From Runella sp. CRIBMP (GTDB taxonomy: Bacteria > Bacteroidota > Bacteroidia > Cytophagales > Spirosomataceae): a DNA stretch of 64,000 nt. The translations under genes were made by a program, and so were the position numbers. Positions 40,338-49,374 of this stretch are shown here, one piece after another (positions within the stretch are counted from its first letter, which is position 1; each line of letters begins with the position of its first letter). The notes beneath the pieces were generated by a model. The model saw nothing but the letters and a program-made list of their open reading frames with translations, was not told the DNA's origin and ran no database searches. The stretch spans positions 1,054,001 to 1,118,000 of the forward strand of contig NZ_JAAAKZ010000001.1 of NCBI RefSeq assembly GCF_009905605.1, given 5' to 3'.

Positions 40338-42974
40338 TTACTGCCGCCCAAATTTCAACGTCGTCCCTATGCGAAAAACAGTACGTTGGTATTTGAAATC
40401 CTGAAATACGGCCACGGCTTCTACCCTGAAAAACGGAAAACCTGGAATCAAACCATCCAGCCCGTAGCCGAGCTCGGTGTAGTGGGGGAGGGTAGGCGTA
40501 AGCAGGTAATGCACCATGAGGTTTTCTTTCAAACCTGCCAAGCGCACAAAAGGAATGCGGGTCAGCAAAAGGCGACGCGACTCGTTGATGACGTGGGCTT
40601 CCAGAAAACGTTCGGAAGTGCTGTATCGATAATAATTCAAGGCACGGAACTGCGCAAAAGCATCGCCGTATTGCACGAATGCCTGATTGCCCATAAAGTG
40701 CTTATAATCCATAAAATACACGCTACGATTGTTGAGAAAAGTGCCCGCCGAAAAAATATAATGCAGCTCGCTCCGCACGCCCGTCTGCACATCCTGCTTT
40801 AGACTCAGCTCTACCAAATCATAATCTACTACGCTGTTGGCAATGTTTGGAATTCCTTTTGAGTATTTCAAAATGACCGACGGGTTTTTGTTGTTTAGAT
40901 AACGTTTACGGCCGTTGTAAAGGCGGTATTGCTGGCCCGGTCGCCACGTAATTGAAAGGTCAAAAGTGAGGGCTTCGTGGGTTTCGAAGCGGTAATTCAA
41001 TTCTTTGGCGGCAAATCTGTTGCTGTATTCTTGATTAAAAGGAGCATTGGGCGAAAAAGCAAATTGATTCCATCGAATCCACGGGCGGGCGTTTTCGAGG
41101 TTGGTTAGCTCGTAGCGGCGACCGTATTCAAGATTCCCTTTGATGCTGAAAACATCGGCCAAGCGGGCGTAGTTGAAAGATAATTTCCCGAAATCCTTTT
41201 CGTAAATTTTCATAAAATTATTCTCGAACCACAACGTAGAAGTCGTGTTGACGTTGGCACTGATGGGATTGTCGGCGTTGAATTGTGACACGTACCGCCC
41301 ACCCGTCAATGAAATACCGCGCCGGCGTCCTGCCCAACCCGTGGTCATGATTCCCGAAACGGCCTGTCGGCCGAAGGCATAGCGCACGAGTGGTTTGATG
41401 TAATAGGTATTGTCGCGGTGGAATTGTCGTTTGAAATTAAAACTGCTTTCCAGCACGTAGCCATCGACGGTATTGTAGGTGGCATTTTGGGGTTGGAAAG
41501 GCCCTTCATAGTCTAGCACCCATTTCTTAGAAAGCCGAAACGAGCGCCCCGTCAGAATGCTGATAAAGTCTACTTTGGAAGAATCTCTCTTGGCCTTGGT
41601 GCTGTCGGATTTGAATTCGATTTGTTTTACAATCCGCAGACTGTCAGAATGTTTGTAGCTTTTTGTTTCGATTTCGGTGAGCGGAATCGTGCGAATCTCA
41701 TTCCAAAAACTATCGCTGCGTTTGTTGGCCATCGAATCAATGATGATGGAATCATTCCGAACTACGTTGAGGTCTTCCTTTTGTTGTTTACGCTCTTGTC
41801 GTTCTTGTTTTTCGTATTCCTTCATGATTTTGCGCATCTGTTGGGTCGAAACTTCTTTTTGCTGTTTGGCCAACTCGTTGAGTTTCTTGGTGCGCAGGTC
41901 TTTTTTAGTCAGGTCGTTGGTGGGTTTCTCAAATTTTTCGTCCAATACCGTCACTGACTCCTTAAAGGCGGGGTTGACGATGAGGTTTTTGTAGGTCATC
42001 GAAATAATGTACTTGAATTCACCCGAAAAACCCATCATAGAGCCGCCAAACCGAAACTGCAAGTTGGTGGGCATCCACACTTGCTGCACGGGATTAAAGA
42101 CCTGCTTGACGTCTACGTCGAGGCTCTGAACCGTGGTTTGGAGGTCGAGACTGTGAATGGCCCACGTATTTTCAATGATGTAAATCTTACCTTTAAAAAC
42201 CCCTTCGCCGTAGGAGCGCGGAATGACTTTGATGCGGTTTACTTCCAAATCTCCTTCGCGAAACGAACCCTCGTATTCAAATTTATAATACCCAAACGCC
42301 TTGGGCGACAGCGGCGACACGGCATCGCCAACGGTAGGGTCATAGAAACTAGCCAACACAAAGGCATTGGGGCTAGGTGCGCTGTTGTCCAGGCTATTAC
42401 GGGTAGATATAATGCGTTGTTGGTAATTGTTTGGTTGCCGAAAAGTAATTTCATTCACACTTTCGTTCAAGATGGGGCGCCCTTCTTCGATGCCTTCTTT
42501 TTTGAGTGCTTTTTCGGCAAAAAAAGGAATTTGGGTGGCTACTCCCGTCGTTTTGATGTAAGCGCGGGCACTGTAAGAAGCCACCTGCAAGGCATGAAAA
42601 CGTGATTTTGCAATGGCCCTCCGCATGATGGTGTAGGCAGGGTCTTCGCTTTTGGAGCCAATTCTTACTTCGTTGATGTTGAGGGCCTGTTCTTCGAGAG
42701 TAGCATCAAGGGTTTGAAAATCCGCCGTTATTTCAACGACTTTGAGAATGGTTTTATACCCCAAATACTGAAATATAATTTCATACCGTCCGGGTTGTAA
42801 TGTCAACTCATAACGTCCTTCGGCATTGGCCATTGTTCCCAAATTTGTGCCCTTTACGGCAATGGCGGCATAGGCGAGCGGCTCGCCTTTTGTGGTTGTA
42901 ACAACGCCCCGAATCCCTCCCGCAAACGCAGAAGTGCCCAATAGTAATAGAAATAATACTCGGTAAAAAGTCAT
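40338..42974 (-). CDS. DUF5686 outer-membrane protein with carboxypeptidase-regulatory-like domain
   Basis: An 878-residue outer-membrane protein. After a signal peptide (MTFYRVLFLLLLGTSAFA) comes a CarboxypepD_reg-like beta-sandwich (about 20-100; GIRGVVTTTKGEPLAYAAI, GRYELTLQPGRYEIIFQYLGYKT), then the DUF5686 region with a coiled charged stretch (about 365-400) and a large C-terminal barrel ending FKYQRTVFRIGTTLKFGRQ. It resembles TonB-dependent-receptor-like proteins without a plug. Function is unknown. Its final bases are duplicated at 39596-39620. Confidence 0.88.
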   Translation of the reverse strand: MTFYRVLFLLLLGTSAFAGGIRGVVTTTKGEPLAYAAIAVKGTNLGTMANAEGRYELTLQPGRYEIIFQYLGYKTILKVVEITADFQTLDATLEEQALNINEVRIGSKSEDPAYTIMRRAIAKSRFHALQVASYSARAYIKTTGVATQIPFFAEKALKKEGIEEGRPILNESVNEITFRQPNNYQQRIISTRNSLDNSAPSPNAFVLASFYDPTVGDAVSPLSPKAFGYYKFEYEGSFREGDLEVNRIKVIPRSYGEGVFKGKIYIIENTWAIHSLDLQTTVQSLDVDVKQVFNPVQQVWMPTNLQFRFGGSMMGFSGEFKYIISMTYKNLIVNPAFKESVTVLDEKFEKPTNDLTKKDLRTKKLNELAKQQKEVSTQQMRKIMKEYEKQERQERKQQKEDLNVVRNDSIIIDSMANKRSDSFWNEIRTIPLTEIETKSYKHSDSLRIVKQIEFKSDSTKAKRDSSKVDFISILTGRSFRLSKKWVLDYEGPFQPQNATYNTVDGYVLESSFNFKRQFHRDNTYYIKPLVRYAFGRQAVSGIMTTGWAGRRRGISLTGGRYVSQFNADNPISANVNTTSTLWFENNFMKIYEKDFGKLSFNYARLADVFSIKGNLEYGRRYELTNLENARPWIRWNQFAFSPNAPFNQEYSNRFAAKELNYRFETHEALTFDLSITWRPGQQYRLYNGRKRYLNNKNPSVILKYSKGIPNIANSVVDYDLVELSLKQDVQTGVRSELHYIFSAGTFLNNRSVYFMDYKHFMGNQAFVQYGDAFAQFRALNYYRYSTSERFLEAHVINESRRLLLTRIPFVRLAGLKENLMVHYLLTPTLPHYTELGYGLDGLIPGFPFFRVEAVAVFQDFKYQRTVFRIGTTLKFGRQ

Positions 42975-43249
42975 GGAGCGGGCGGTTAGCGGCGTATAAA
43001 ATCTTCAAAATAATGATGTGTCATTTTAAAAGCATCACTTTTCCATTTAGCAGTATATACGGGAAAACGATTCGTTTCGACAAAAACTTCCTTAAACTTT
43101 AGCTGAATGCCTTTGTGGGTTTTGGCAGTAATGGCTTGAGTTTGCAGTAAAACAAATTTAATCGAAAATATTTTTTTTCAAGAAGGAATTGTATGCTTGC
43201 TATCATCCAACGAAAGGCATGAGGTTTTTGTTATGTCCTGCTTGCCGGG

Positions 43250-44443
43250 TTATTCCTCAAAAAAACCTTCCTCGTAGGCTTCACAAAAATCAAAATAATC
43301 CTGATGTACTTTGGTGGGGTAGGCTTTACAATAAAAAATTAAATCCTGCTGCCACTGGGTCTCCTGCGAAAAAGCAATGAGTTCATCGGCAATAGACGAC
43401 CCCTGCCGCCCTGCACTGCGCAGGTGTCCAGAGGCGGTCAGCATGGCCATGGTCCGAATCAAGTTTTCCAGACTCTCCATTTCTCCGTCCCAATATTCAA
43501 AGTCAAATTTATCCTGTTCGGGTTGTAATTCTTTCAGAATGTACGATTTAGTGCCGTTTGCAATGGGGTTGAGCAGGGTAGGAAGTACATTGTTTACGCG
43601 CTTTTGGATTTCTGCAATACGTTGGGCTTCTGTTTCCCAAAGGGGTTGTGGCAACTGAATATGTGAACTTAAAATAGAATGTCGTGCTTCTTTGAGGTCG
43701 AGCAGATACAACTTTTCGTTGGGACTTTCTACCAACAAAACGTAGCGCTCTAGCCCCAAACTCGCCGTGCCCGTGATCCGAATACCCACGTCACAGATGC
43801 GTTTAAAGAACGGATTGGGGTGTTGTTGTTGCCATTCCATTACCATTTGCTCTACCATCGCTTTTTGCTCAGGCAAAATACCCACCACTTTTTCGTGGTC
43901 AACGTTCAGCTTTCGTTCACCGTCGACTTTTACGGTGCGCTCTTTAATCAGGTCTTTTCTTCGGCGTTTTTCCAGTTTTTCCATGAATGCCTGCAACATT
44001 CCCGTGGCCGTACGACGCTCAATGTCAATGGGTTTTCCACTCAAAAGTGTTTGGGTATAACTGTTTAAAAACGCCTTGACTAGCAGGTTACATTCGGCTT
44101 CTTCCAAGTCCAGCTCTTCGGCGGCCAAGTGAATACTCACCAGCATCCGGCTCAACTCCCAGGTGGCGGGTACTTGCATGGCTTCATCAAAATCGTTCAA
44201 ATCAAAATACACCAGCCTATTTTCGGCTTTGTAGGTGCCAAAATTCTGCAAATGTAAATCACCGCACCCCCATACCCGCGAGGTATCGATGGTCGAAAAG
44301 TGCTGCGCAAAATCATTATAAAACAAATGGCCTGTGGCCCGAAAAAAACGATATAAATCTCCCGTCATGCGCTCGTATTTGTGCGCCAATAGCAGCGCAT
44401 TGCGGCCTGCGTTGTATTGTTTTATTTGTTCTATTGTCGTCAT
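43250..44443 (-). CDS. DUF2252 family protein
   Basis: A 397-residue protein of the kinase-like DUF2252 family. Landmarks are YERMTGDLYRFFRATGHLFYND, VWGCGDLHLQNFGTY (the GDLHLxNFG motif resembling the aminoglycoside-kinase catalytic loop), FDLNDFDEAM and RITGTASLGLERYVLLVE. The start at 44443 (MTTIEQIKQYN) is chosen; an ATG 21 codons earlier precedes a stretch that looks non-coding. Substrate unknown. Confidence 0.85.
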   Translation of the reverse strand: MTTIEQIKQYNAGRNALLLAHKYERMTGDLYRFFRATGHLFYNDFAQHFSTIDTSRVWGCGDLHLQNFGTYKAENRLVYFDLNDFDEAMQVPATWELSRMLVSIHLAAEELDLEEAECNLLVKAFLNSYTQTLLSGKPIDIERRTATGMLQAFMEKLEKRRRKDLIKERTVKVDGERKLNVDHEKVVGILPEQKAMVEQMVMEWQQQHPNPFFKRICDVGIRITGTASLGLERYVLLVESPNEKLYLLDLKEARHSILSSHIQLPQPLWETEAQRIAEIQKRVNNVLPTLLNPIANGTKSYILKELQPEQDKFDFEYWDGEMESLENLIRTMAMLTASGHLRSAGRQGSSIADELIAFSQETQWQQDLIFYCKAYPTKVHQDYFDFCEAYEEGFFEE

Positions 44444-44521
44444 TGTCGTATCTGATTCTATGGATGATTTTTCTAGCGAAGCCTCTGTGTTTCCGCGCCT
44501 TTGCATGATTATTTGTTTTAC

Positions 44522-45850
44522 TCAATATTTCTCGTGTATCTCTGTTAAAATACGCTCTACTTCCCGACGAATTTCGGCGGTTTTAACGATATAATTATTG
44601 TTCATCATACTGAATAGCAATGTCTTACCTTTTTTGGTTTTTAAATAACCACTCAGGCAGTACACATTTGATAAAGAACCTGTTTTGGCAAAAACAAACG
44701 GCTCTTTCGATTTGTATTGGTTTTTGATGGTGCCCGCTTTCCCACCTACGGCCATCATCCCAAAGAGACGCTGTTGGTCAGGTACTTTGTCATAGATTTT
44801 TTGTAATAATTTGATAATCGAACGGGGTGTAAATAAATTATAACGCGACAATCCCGAGCCATCTTCCCAAATGGGTTCGTCGGGCAAATCCATCAGTAGT
44901 TGTTTTTTGACGTAGTCAATGCTTTGTTTGCTTTCAAAGCCGAGGTTATTGGTGTCAAGATGCGAAGCGCACATCAACATCACCTGTTCGGCAAACATAT
45001 TGTCGCTGACGTGCATCATGCGGCGGTAGAGGGTATCAATCGGTAATCCTTTCAACGTGCGATACGAAACACCGGGCCGTAGCTTATGAATTAATCTCAC
45101 TTCTCTCTTTAGGGTATCGGCCAATAACCGAGCGTTCAATCCTGGCGAAGTTCGGTAAGGTACATCTTCTGTAAATGATTTAGTGGGCCAGCCCGTAGAA
45201 AAAAATGAGTTGTTGAACTCATCGCGCGACAGTTTAAACTCATCTGACCAGCCCGCCGTGCGCAGGCTATCTTTAAAAATCCGTGGACTGACGTTGCTGT
45301 TGGAAAAACGCACCACGTTGCCATATAGTGGAAGTGCAGAGAGTTCGGCCTGATAAGAATCGGCGTAATCACCCCATGACCAGCCCGGCCCGAGCCGCTT
45401 ACCGATGTAGCTGTGAGGGTAATAAAGTAGGTGTCCGCGCCAATTTTTTAATGCGTCAAAAACCCCGCTTGATGGCATGTCTGGATGAAGTAAGTTGGGG
45501 TCGCCCGTGCCCCAAAAAATCAGAGAATCGCCCGTGGTGGTGTACCGTAGGGCGGGGATAGAGTCGCCCAAAAGGCACAGCCCTGCGTACAACGTAAACA
45601 ATTTTGTATTGGAAGCGGGGACAAAATAACGGTCAGATTGATATTCGCCTACCGTTTCTTGTTTTTCAAGGTCATAAAGTGCAAAACCTGCATGACTTTG
45701 GCGAAAAACTGGCGAATTAGCCACTAAATCACGCCATTTGTTGGTGGATTGAAGCGTTGGTGCGGCTGTTTTGGGTTGTGAAGAAGCACAACTAATCAGC
45801 AAAAAACAACCGCAGAAAGTGAAAAAGTAAGCGTGTAAAGTGCGCAACAT
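44522..45850 (-). CDS. dacB: D-alanyl-D-alanine carboxypeptidase/endopeptidase, PBP4 (DacB) type, lipoprotein
   Basis: A 442-residue class C penicillin-binding protein (peptidase S13). The lipobox CFLLISC puts the mature Cys at 21. The active-site motifs are SNTK (Ser80, Lys83) in FVPASNTKLFT, SDN in MHVSDNMFAEQ and KTG in FVFAKTGSLSNVYCLSGY. It would cleave D-Ala cross-links in periplasmic peptidoglycan. The next gene downstream on this strand is the DUF2252 gene, about 80 bases away. Confidence 0.92.
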   Translation of the reverse strand: MLRTLHAYFFTFCGCFLLISCASSQPKTAAPTLQSTNKWRDLVANSPVFRQSHAGFALYDLEKQETVGEYQSDRYFVPASNTKLFTLYAGLCLLGDSIPALRYTTTGDSLIFWGTGDPNLLHPDMPSSGVFDALKNWRGHLLYYPHSYIGKRLGPGWSWGDYADSYQAELSALPLYGNVVRFSNSNVSPRIFKDSLRTAGWSDEFKLSRDEFNNSFFSTGWPTKSFTEDVPYRTSPGLNARLLADTLKREVRLIHKLRPGVSYRTLKGLPIDTLYRRMMHVSDNMFAEQVMLMCASHLDTNNLGFESKQSIDYVKKQLLMDLPDEPIWEDGSGLSRYNLFTPRSIIKLLQKIYDKVPDQQRLFGMMAVGGKAGTIKNQYKSKEPFVFAKTGSLSNVYCLSGYLKTKKGKTLLFSMMNNNYIVKTAEIRREVERILTEIHEKY

Positions 45851-46111
45851 GATGTTAAGGATTGTGGGTAGTGGGAAGATGAAGTTGTATAAAGGTTTAA
45901 ATGATAAGGAGCATGGGTTGAGTCGGGCTTTTCGCGCAAGATACTCAAAACTTTTTCGCCGGCTGACCGTTTATACCCATAAGTTCCATTATTTTTGGCT
46001 CGAAACCCATTAAAATTAATCATTATTTGTTGCCCGTTATTTGCAAAGTTCTATTAATCAACGTATAATAACCAACAACAAAAGACCGACAACAGACAAC
46101 CCGAAATTCTG

Positions 46112-47089
46112 ATGACTTTTCAACCCTATCTGGAAGCAATTTCAAAACAAATTCAACATACTACTTACGGCGAGGAGCCCGCCGAATTGTACGAGCCCAT
46201 TCGTTATATTATGTCGTTGGGAGGCAAGCGTTTACGGCCTTTACTGACGGTTTTGTCGGCCAATCTTTTTATTGATGATTGGCAAAAAGCCCTCAAACCT
46301 GCGATTGCCGTTGAAGTTTTTCACAATTTTACGCTCATGCACGACGACATCATGGACTGTGCACCGCTGCGGCGCGGCAAGCCTACGGTGCATGAAAAAT
46401 GGAACGCCAACACCGCTATTTTGTCGGGAGATGTGATGCTGGTCAATGCCTATGAATTGCTGTTGGATGTGGCACCTGCGCAGTTGCCGCGCGTCATCCG
46501 TCGCTTCAATCGCACCGCCGCCGAAGTGTGTGAAGGCCAACAACTAGACATGAATTTTGAAACCCGTACCGACGTGTCGCAGGAAGAGTACATCGGCATG
46601 ATTCGCCTCAAAACCTCGGTTCTGTTGGGTTTTGCAATGGAATTGGGAGGGATGATTGCGGGGGCTGACGAAGTTACCACCCAATTGCTCTACGACGCGG
46701 GCGTCAATATGGGGCTAGGTTTTCAACTCAAAGATGACTTATTAGACGTTTACGGCGACCCCGAAAAGTTTGGCAAACAGGTGGGCGGCGATATCATTGC
46801 CAATAAAAAAACCTTCATGCTCATCGAAGCGCTGCTACTAGCCGAAGGAAAAACCAAAGACGATTTGAACTACTGGCTGAGCCTTGAACAAGGGACCTAC
46901 GACACGTCGGAAAAAGTAGCTGCTGTGACGGAAATTTATACCCGACTCGGCCTTGATGTGCTCGCCCAAACGATGGCCGATGCGTATTTCGCCAAGGGAT
47001 TTGAGGCGTTGGAAACCCTACCGCTGCCAGTAGACCGTAAAAAACCATTGATTGAATTTGCGGAATTTTTGGTGGGGCGGGAGAGTTAA
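46112..47089 (+). CDS. Polyprenyl diphosphate synthase
   Basis: A 325-residue all-alpha trans-isoprenyl synthase. GGKRLRPLL (38-46) is followed by the first Asp-rich motif DDIMD (78-82) with the LRRGKPTVH loop, and the second, QLKDDLLDVYGD, near residue 205. The residue before the first motif (His77) is small to medium, which favours long-chain products such as GGPP or the menaquinone side chain. Exact chain length cannot be read. Confidence 0.92.
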   Translation: MTFQPYLEAISKQIQHTTYGEEPAELYEPIRYIMSLGGKRLRPLLTVLSANLFIDDWQKALKPAIAVEVFHNFTLMHDDIMDCAPLRRGKPTVHEKWNANTAILSGDVMLVNAYELLLDVAPAQLPRVIRRFNRTAAEVCEGQQLDMNFETRTDVSQEEYIGMIRLKTSVLLGFAMELGGMIAGADEVTTQLLYDAGVNMGLGFQLKDDLLDVYGDPEKFGKQVGGDIIANKKTFMLIEALLLAEGKTKDDLNYWLSLEQGTYDTSEKVAAVTEIYTRLGLDVLAQTMADAYFAKGFEALETLPLPVDRKKPLIEFAEFLVGRES

Positions 47090-47105
47090 TCCATAATTTG
47101 AATAA

Positions 47106-47144
47106 AAAGACAGCCATCTATTCACATAGGTGGCTGTCTTTATT
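47106..47144 (+). terminator. Intrinsic terminator after the polyprenyl synthase
   Basis: AAAGACAGCCA pairs with TGGCTGTCTTT around a 14-base loop with further partial pairing; a T-rich tail follows. Confidence 0.85.
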
Positions 47145-47240
47145 TAGAACCTCCTTATTTTGGGATTGAAAGAACAATTTCAAAAATCATTATAAATAGG
47201 TAAGTTGTGTCTTTGTTAAGACAGAAAAATAATATCTCTA

Positions 47241-48134
47241 ATGAAATCAAACCTCTCCCGCCGCGATGCCATCAAAACGCTTGGTGCGTCGGCGGCAACC
47301 TTATCTACCGCTTTAACGAATGAAGCCATGGCCGCCGAACCGCTTAAACTGAAAGGTAATATCAAACATTCCGTCAGCCGTTGGTGCTATGCCTCTATTC
47401 CGTTTGAGGAGCTTTGCCAAGCCTCCAAAGACATGGGCATTGAGTCAATAGAGCTCACAGGCCCGAAGGAATGGGAAATAATGAAAAAATACGGACTCAC
47501 TTCCGCCATGGGCTGGGCCGATCCTTGGCCTGAAAAAACAGGACTCACGAGCTTCCTAAACAATCCCAAAAACCATGATGCCATCTATAAATGTTACGAA
47601 GAGTTGCTTCCGCAAGCACAAGCGGCGGGTGTGACCAACGTCATTTGTTTTTCGGGCAATCGCAACGGTTTAGGCGATTATCAGGGGCTGCTCAATTGCC
47701 AAAAAGGCGTGAAGAGATTGATACCATTGGCCGAAAAATACGGCGTAACGCTCACGATGGAATTGCTGAGCTCACGCGCCAGTCACCCTGATTATCAATG
47801 CGATAATATTGAGTGGGGAGCTGTACTTTGTGAAATGGTTGGTTCTGAAAAATTTAAAATGCTGTACGATATTTACCACATGCAAAGCATGAGCGGTGAC
47901 CATATTCGCAATATCCAGCGTTATGGAAAATACATCAGCCACTACCATACGGGAGGACATCCGGGGCGTAATGAGATTGATGAAACCCAAGAAATTTATT
48001 ACCCAGCCATCGTGAAAGCCATCGTTGCCACGGGCTATAAGGGCTACATCGGACAAGAATTTGTGCCTAAAGCCAAAGACAAAGCGGGGATGTTGGAATC
48101 CCTCAAAAAATGCGTCCTTATCTGCGACGTATAG
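47241..48134 (+). CDS. Hydroxypyruvate isomerase-like TIM-barrel protein, Tat-exported
   Basis: A 297-residue protein with a twin-arginine signal (SRRDAIKTLGASAATLSTAL) and an AP-endonuclease-2-like TIM barrel. Conserved features of the Hyi family include MELLSSRASHPDYQCD, MLYDIYHMQSMSGD, HYHTGGHPGRNEID and GYIGQEFVPK, providing the metal-binding Glu, Asp, His and Glu. Tat-exported members are common in Bacteroidota and Planctomycetes; the substrate is likely a sugar derivative. Confidence 0.88.
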   Translation: MKSNLSRRDAIKTLGASAATLSTALTNEAMAAEPLKLKGNIKHSVSRWCYASIPFEELCQASKDMGIESIELTGPKEWEIMKKYGLTSAMGWADPWPEKTGLTSFLNNPKNHDAIYKCYEELLPQAQAAGVTNVICFSGNRNGLGDYQGLLNCQKGVKRLIPLAEKYGVTLTMELLSSRASHPDYQCDNIEWGAVLCEMVGSEKFKMLYDIYHMQSMSGDHIRNIQRYGKYISHYHTGGHPGRNEIDETQEIYYPAIVKAIVATGYKGYIGQEFVPKAKDKAGMLESLKKCVLICDV

Positions 48135-48152
48135 TTTGTAAATCAAGTATAT

Positions 48153-48197
48153 ATACCAAGAGCGTCTGGGGATTGATTCCTTGGGCGCTCTTGGTAT
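48153..48197 (+). terminator. Intrinsic terminator after the Hyi-like gene
   Basis: A 12-base stem (ATACCAAGAGCG with CGCTCTTGGTAT) around a 21-base loop. The T tract is poor. Confidence 0.65.
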
Positions 48198-48283
48198 GTA
48201 GGAGTGTTGAGAAGTTGGCTTTTCATTCCAACCATTGAGAATGAGTGAGCGTCTTTGTACAAAACCATCATCCAACTGTTGCT

Positions 48284-48718
48284 ATGAAAAAGCTCTCCAT
48301 TTTTTTGTTTTCTCTCTGTATCTTTTGGAGCTGTAACAAAGACGAAATCAGCCAAGACCCCAACGTACTGGAAGGCATGTACCGTACCAATGCTTTTTTG
48401 GACCCGCTCTGCATTGCTATTACGGACGACAATCAGCTGCCCAGTCTACAAATAACCAAAAAAAGTGACGGCACATTCAACTTGTTGAGGACCAACTACA
48501 TTCCTCAGAAATCAACCCAAAAACTGGAAGGGGTTACCGCCCAAACCATCACAAAAGGATTTGAGCTATACTACGGCCAAACCAAAATAGGCAGCTATCA
48601 GGACGACCGCTGGTATGACGATAAAAAAGACAAAGAAGTTACTTCCAAAGTGTTGTCAGTGAGTTATTCCGAACCAACGAAAGGTCTGTATTTTTCTTAT
48701 TTTGGCGTAAAGAAATAG
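48284..48718 (+). CDS. Small lipoprotein of unknown function
   Basis: A 144-residue lipoprotein. The start at 48284 gives MKKLSIFLFSLCIFWSCNKD with the lipidated Cys at 17; an upstream ATG would bury the signal. The mature part is beta-rich with charged loops (YDDKKDKEVTSKVLSVSYSEPT). Not recognised. Stand-alone gene convergent with the zinc-ribbon gene. Confidence 0.68.
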   Translation: MKKLSIFLFSLCIFWSCNKDEISQDPNVLEGMYRTNAFLDPLCIAITDDNQLPSLQITKKSDGTFNLLRTNYIPQKSTQKLEGVTAQTITKGFELYYGQTKIGSYQDDRWYDDKKDKEVTSKVLSVSYSEPTKGLYFSYFGVKK

Positions 48719-48741
48719 AGAAGGTATCACTGGCAGAAAGT

Positions 48742-49374
48742 TCATTTCATTGTCGCAATCAATTTCAAAAGCTCCTCCCGAAGGGATGCTTTTTTGATAA
48801 ACATCGGCAACCGGCTGACCATCGAGCTGTTTTTACGAATGGTGTTTCGTGGGTCAATACCCCGTTCGCGCAGTTTTGCGGTAATGTATTCCCGGAGCAT
48901 TTCTAGGTGGTCGTAATTGTAGGCCCAAAGCAACTCACCGCGAAAGTCTTTTTGTAACCACAACGGCAGGCCGAAGATTGGGTCGGTCATACGGCTTTCG
49001 TGAAAATACCCGTATGAGATACTTGCTTCGTACTCGCAGTTGTCGCCGCAGTGCGTACAGTGCATGGCGAGTTTTTTCCAAATCCCATTCCAAGGAGCCG
49101 ATCGGCTTAGTGGTTGGTAACATTCCCGGCATTTGACCGAAACGTGTGCTGTTGCGGCCCCATACCAATGGCCTGGGCTCTCAACGTGGAAACAATCAGG
49201 GCAAATGAGTCGAAAGTCTGCTTTTGAAGCTGGCTCTTTGGTGGGGTTGATTTGTGCTTTCCCCTGACATTTGGGGCAATGGACTACAAAGTGAGTGGCG
49301 AGATCTTCCAAAGCAACGCCTCTATCCGCAAAGCGCTCGGTGTCTGGGATAGCAGAGCTATTTCTCTTTTTCAT
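48742..49374 (-). CDS. Protein with multiple zinc-ribbon CxxC motifs
   Basis: A 210-residue cytosolic protein with four CxxC motifs (CPKC, CPDC, CREC, CTHC), enough for two zinc ribbons in residues 30-130, and a helical C-terminal region (EMLREYITAKLRERG). Not assigned to a named family. Its 5' end overlaps the 3' end of the upstream membrane-protein gene by 17 bases, so the two are translationally linked and may work together. Confidence 0.72.
   Translation of the reverse strand: MKKRNSSAIPDTERFADRGVALEDLATHFVVHCPKCQGKAQINPTKEPASKADFRLICPDCFHVESPGHWYGAATAHVSVKCRECYQPLSRSAPWNGIWKKLAMHCTHCGDNCEYEASISYGYFHESRMTDPIFGLPLWLQKDFRGELLWAYNYDHLEMLREYITAKLRERGIDPRNTIRKNSSMVSRLPMFIKKASLREELLKLIATMK

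Noticed and set aside
41622-41994. Two overlapping rightward frames of about 105-111 codons inside the DUF5686 gene
   Set aside because: They are antisense to the charged coiled region of the DUF5686 protein and have no homology-like features.
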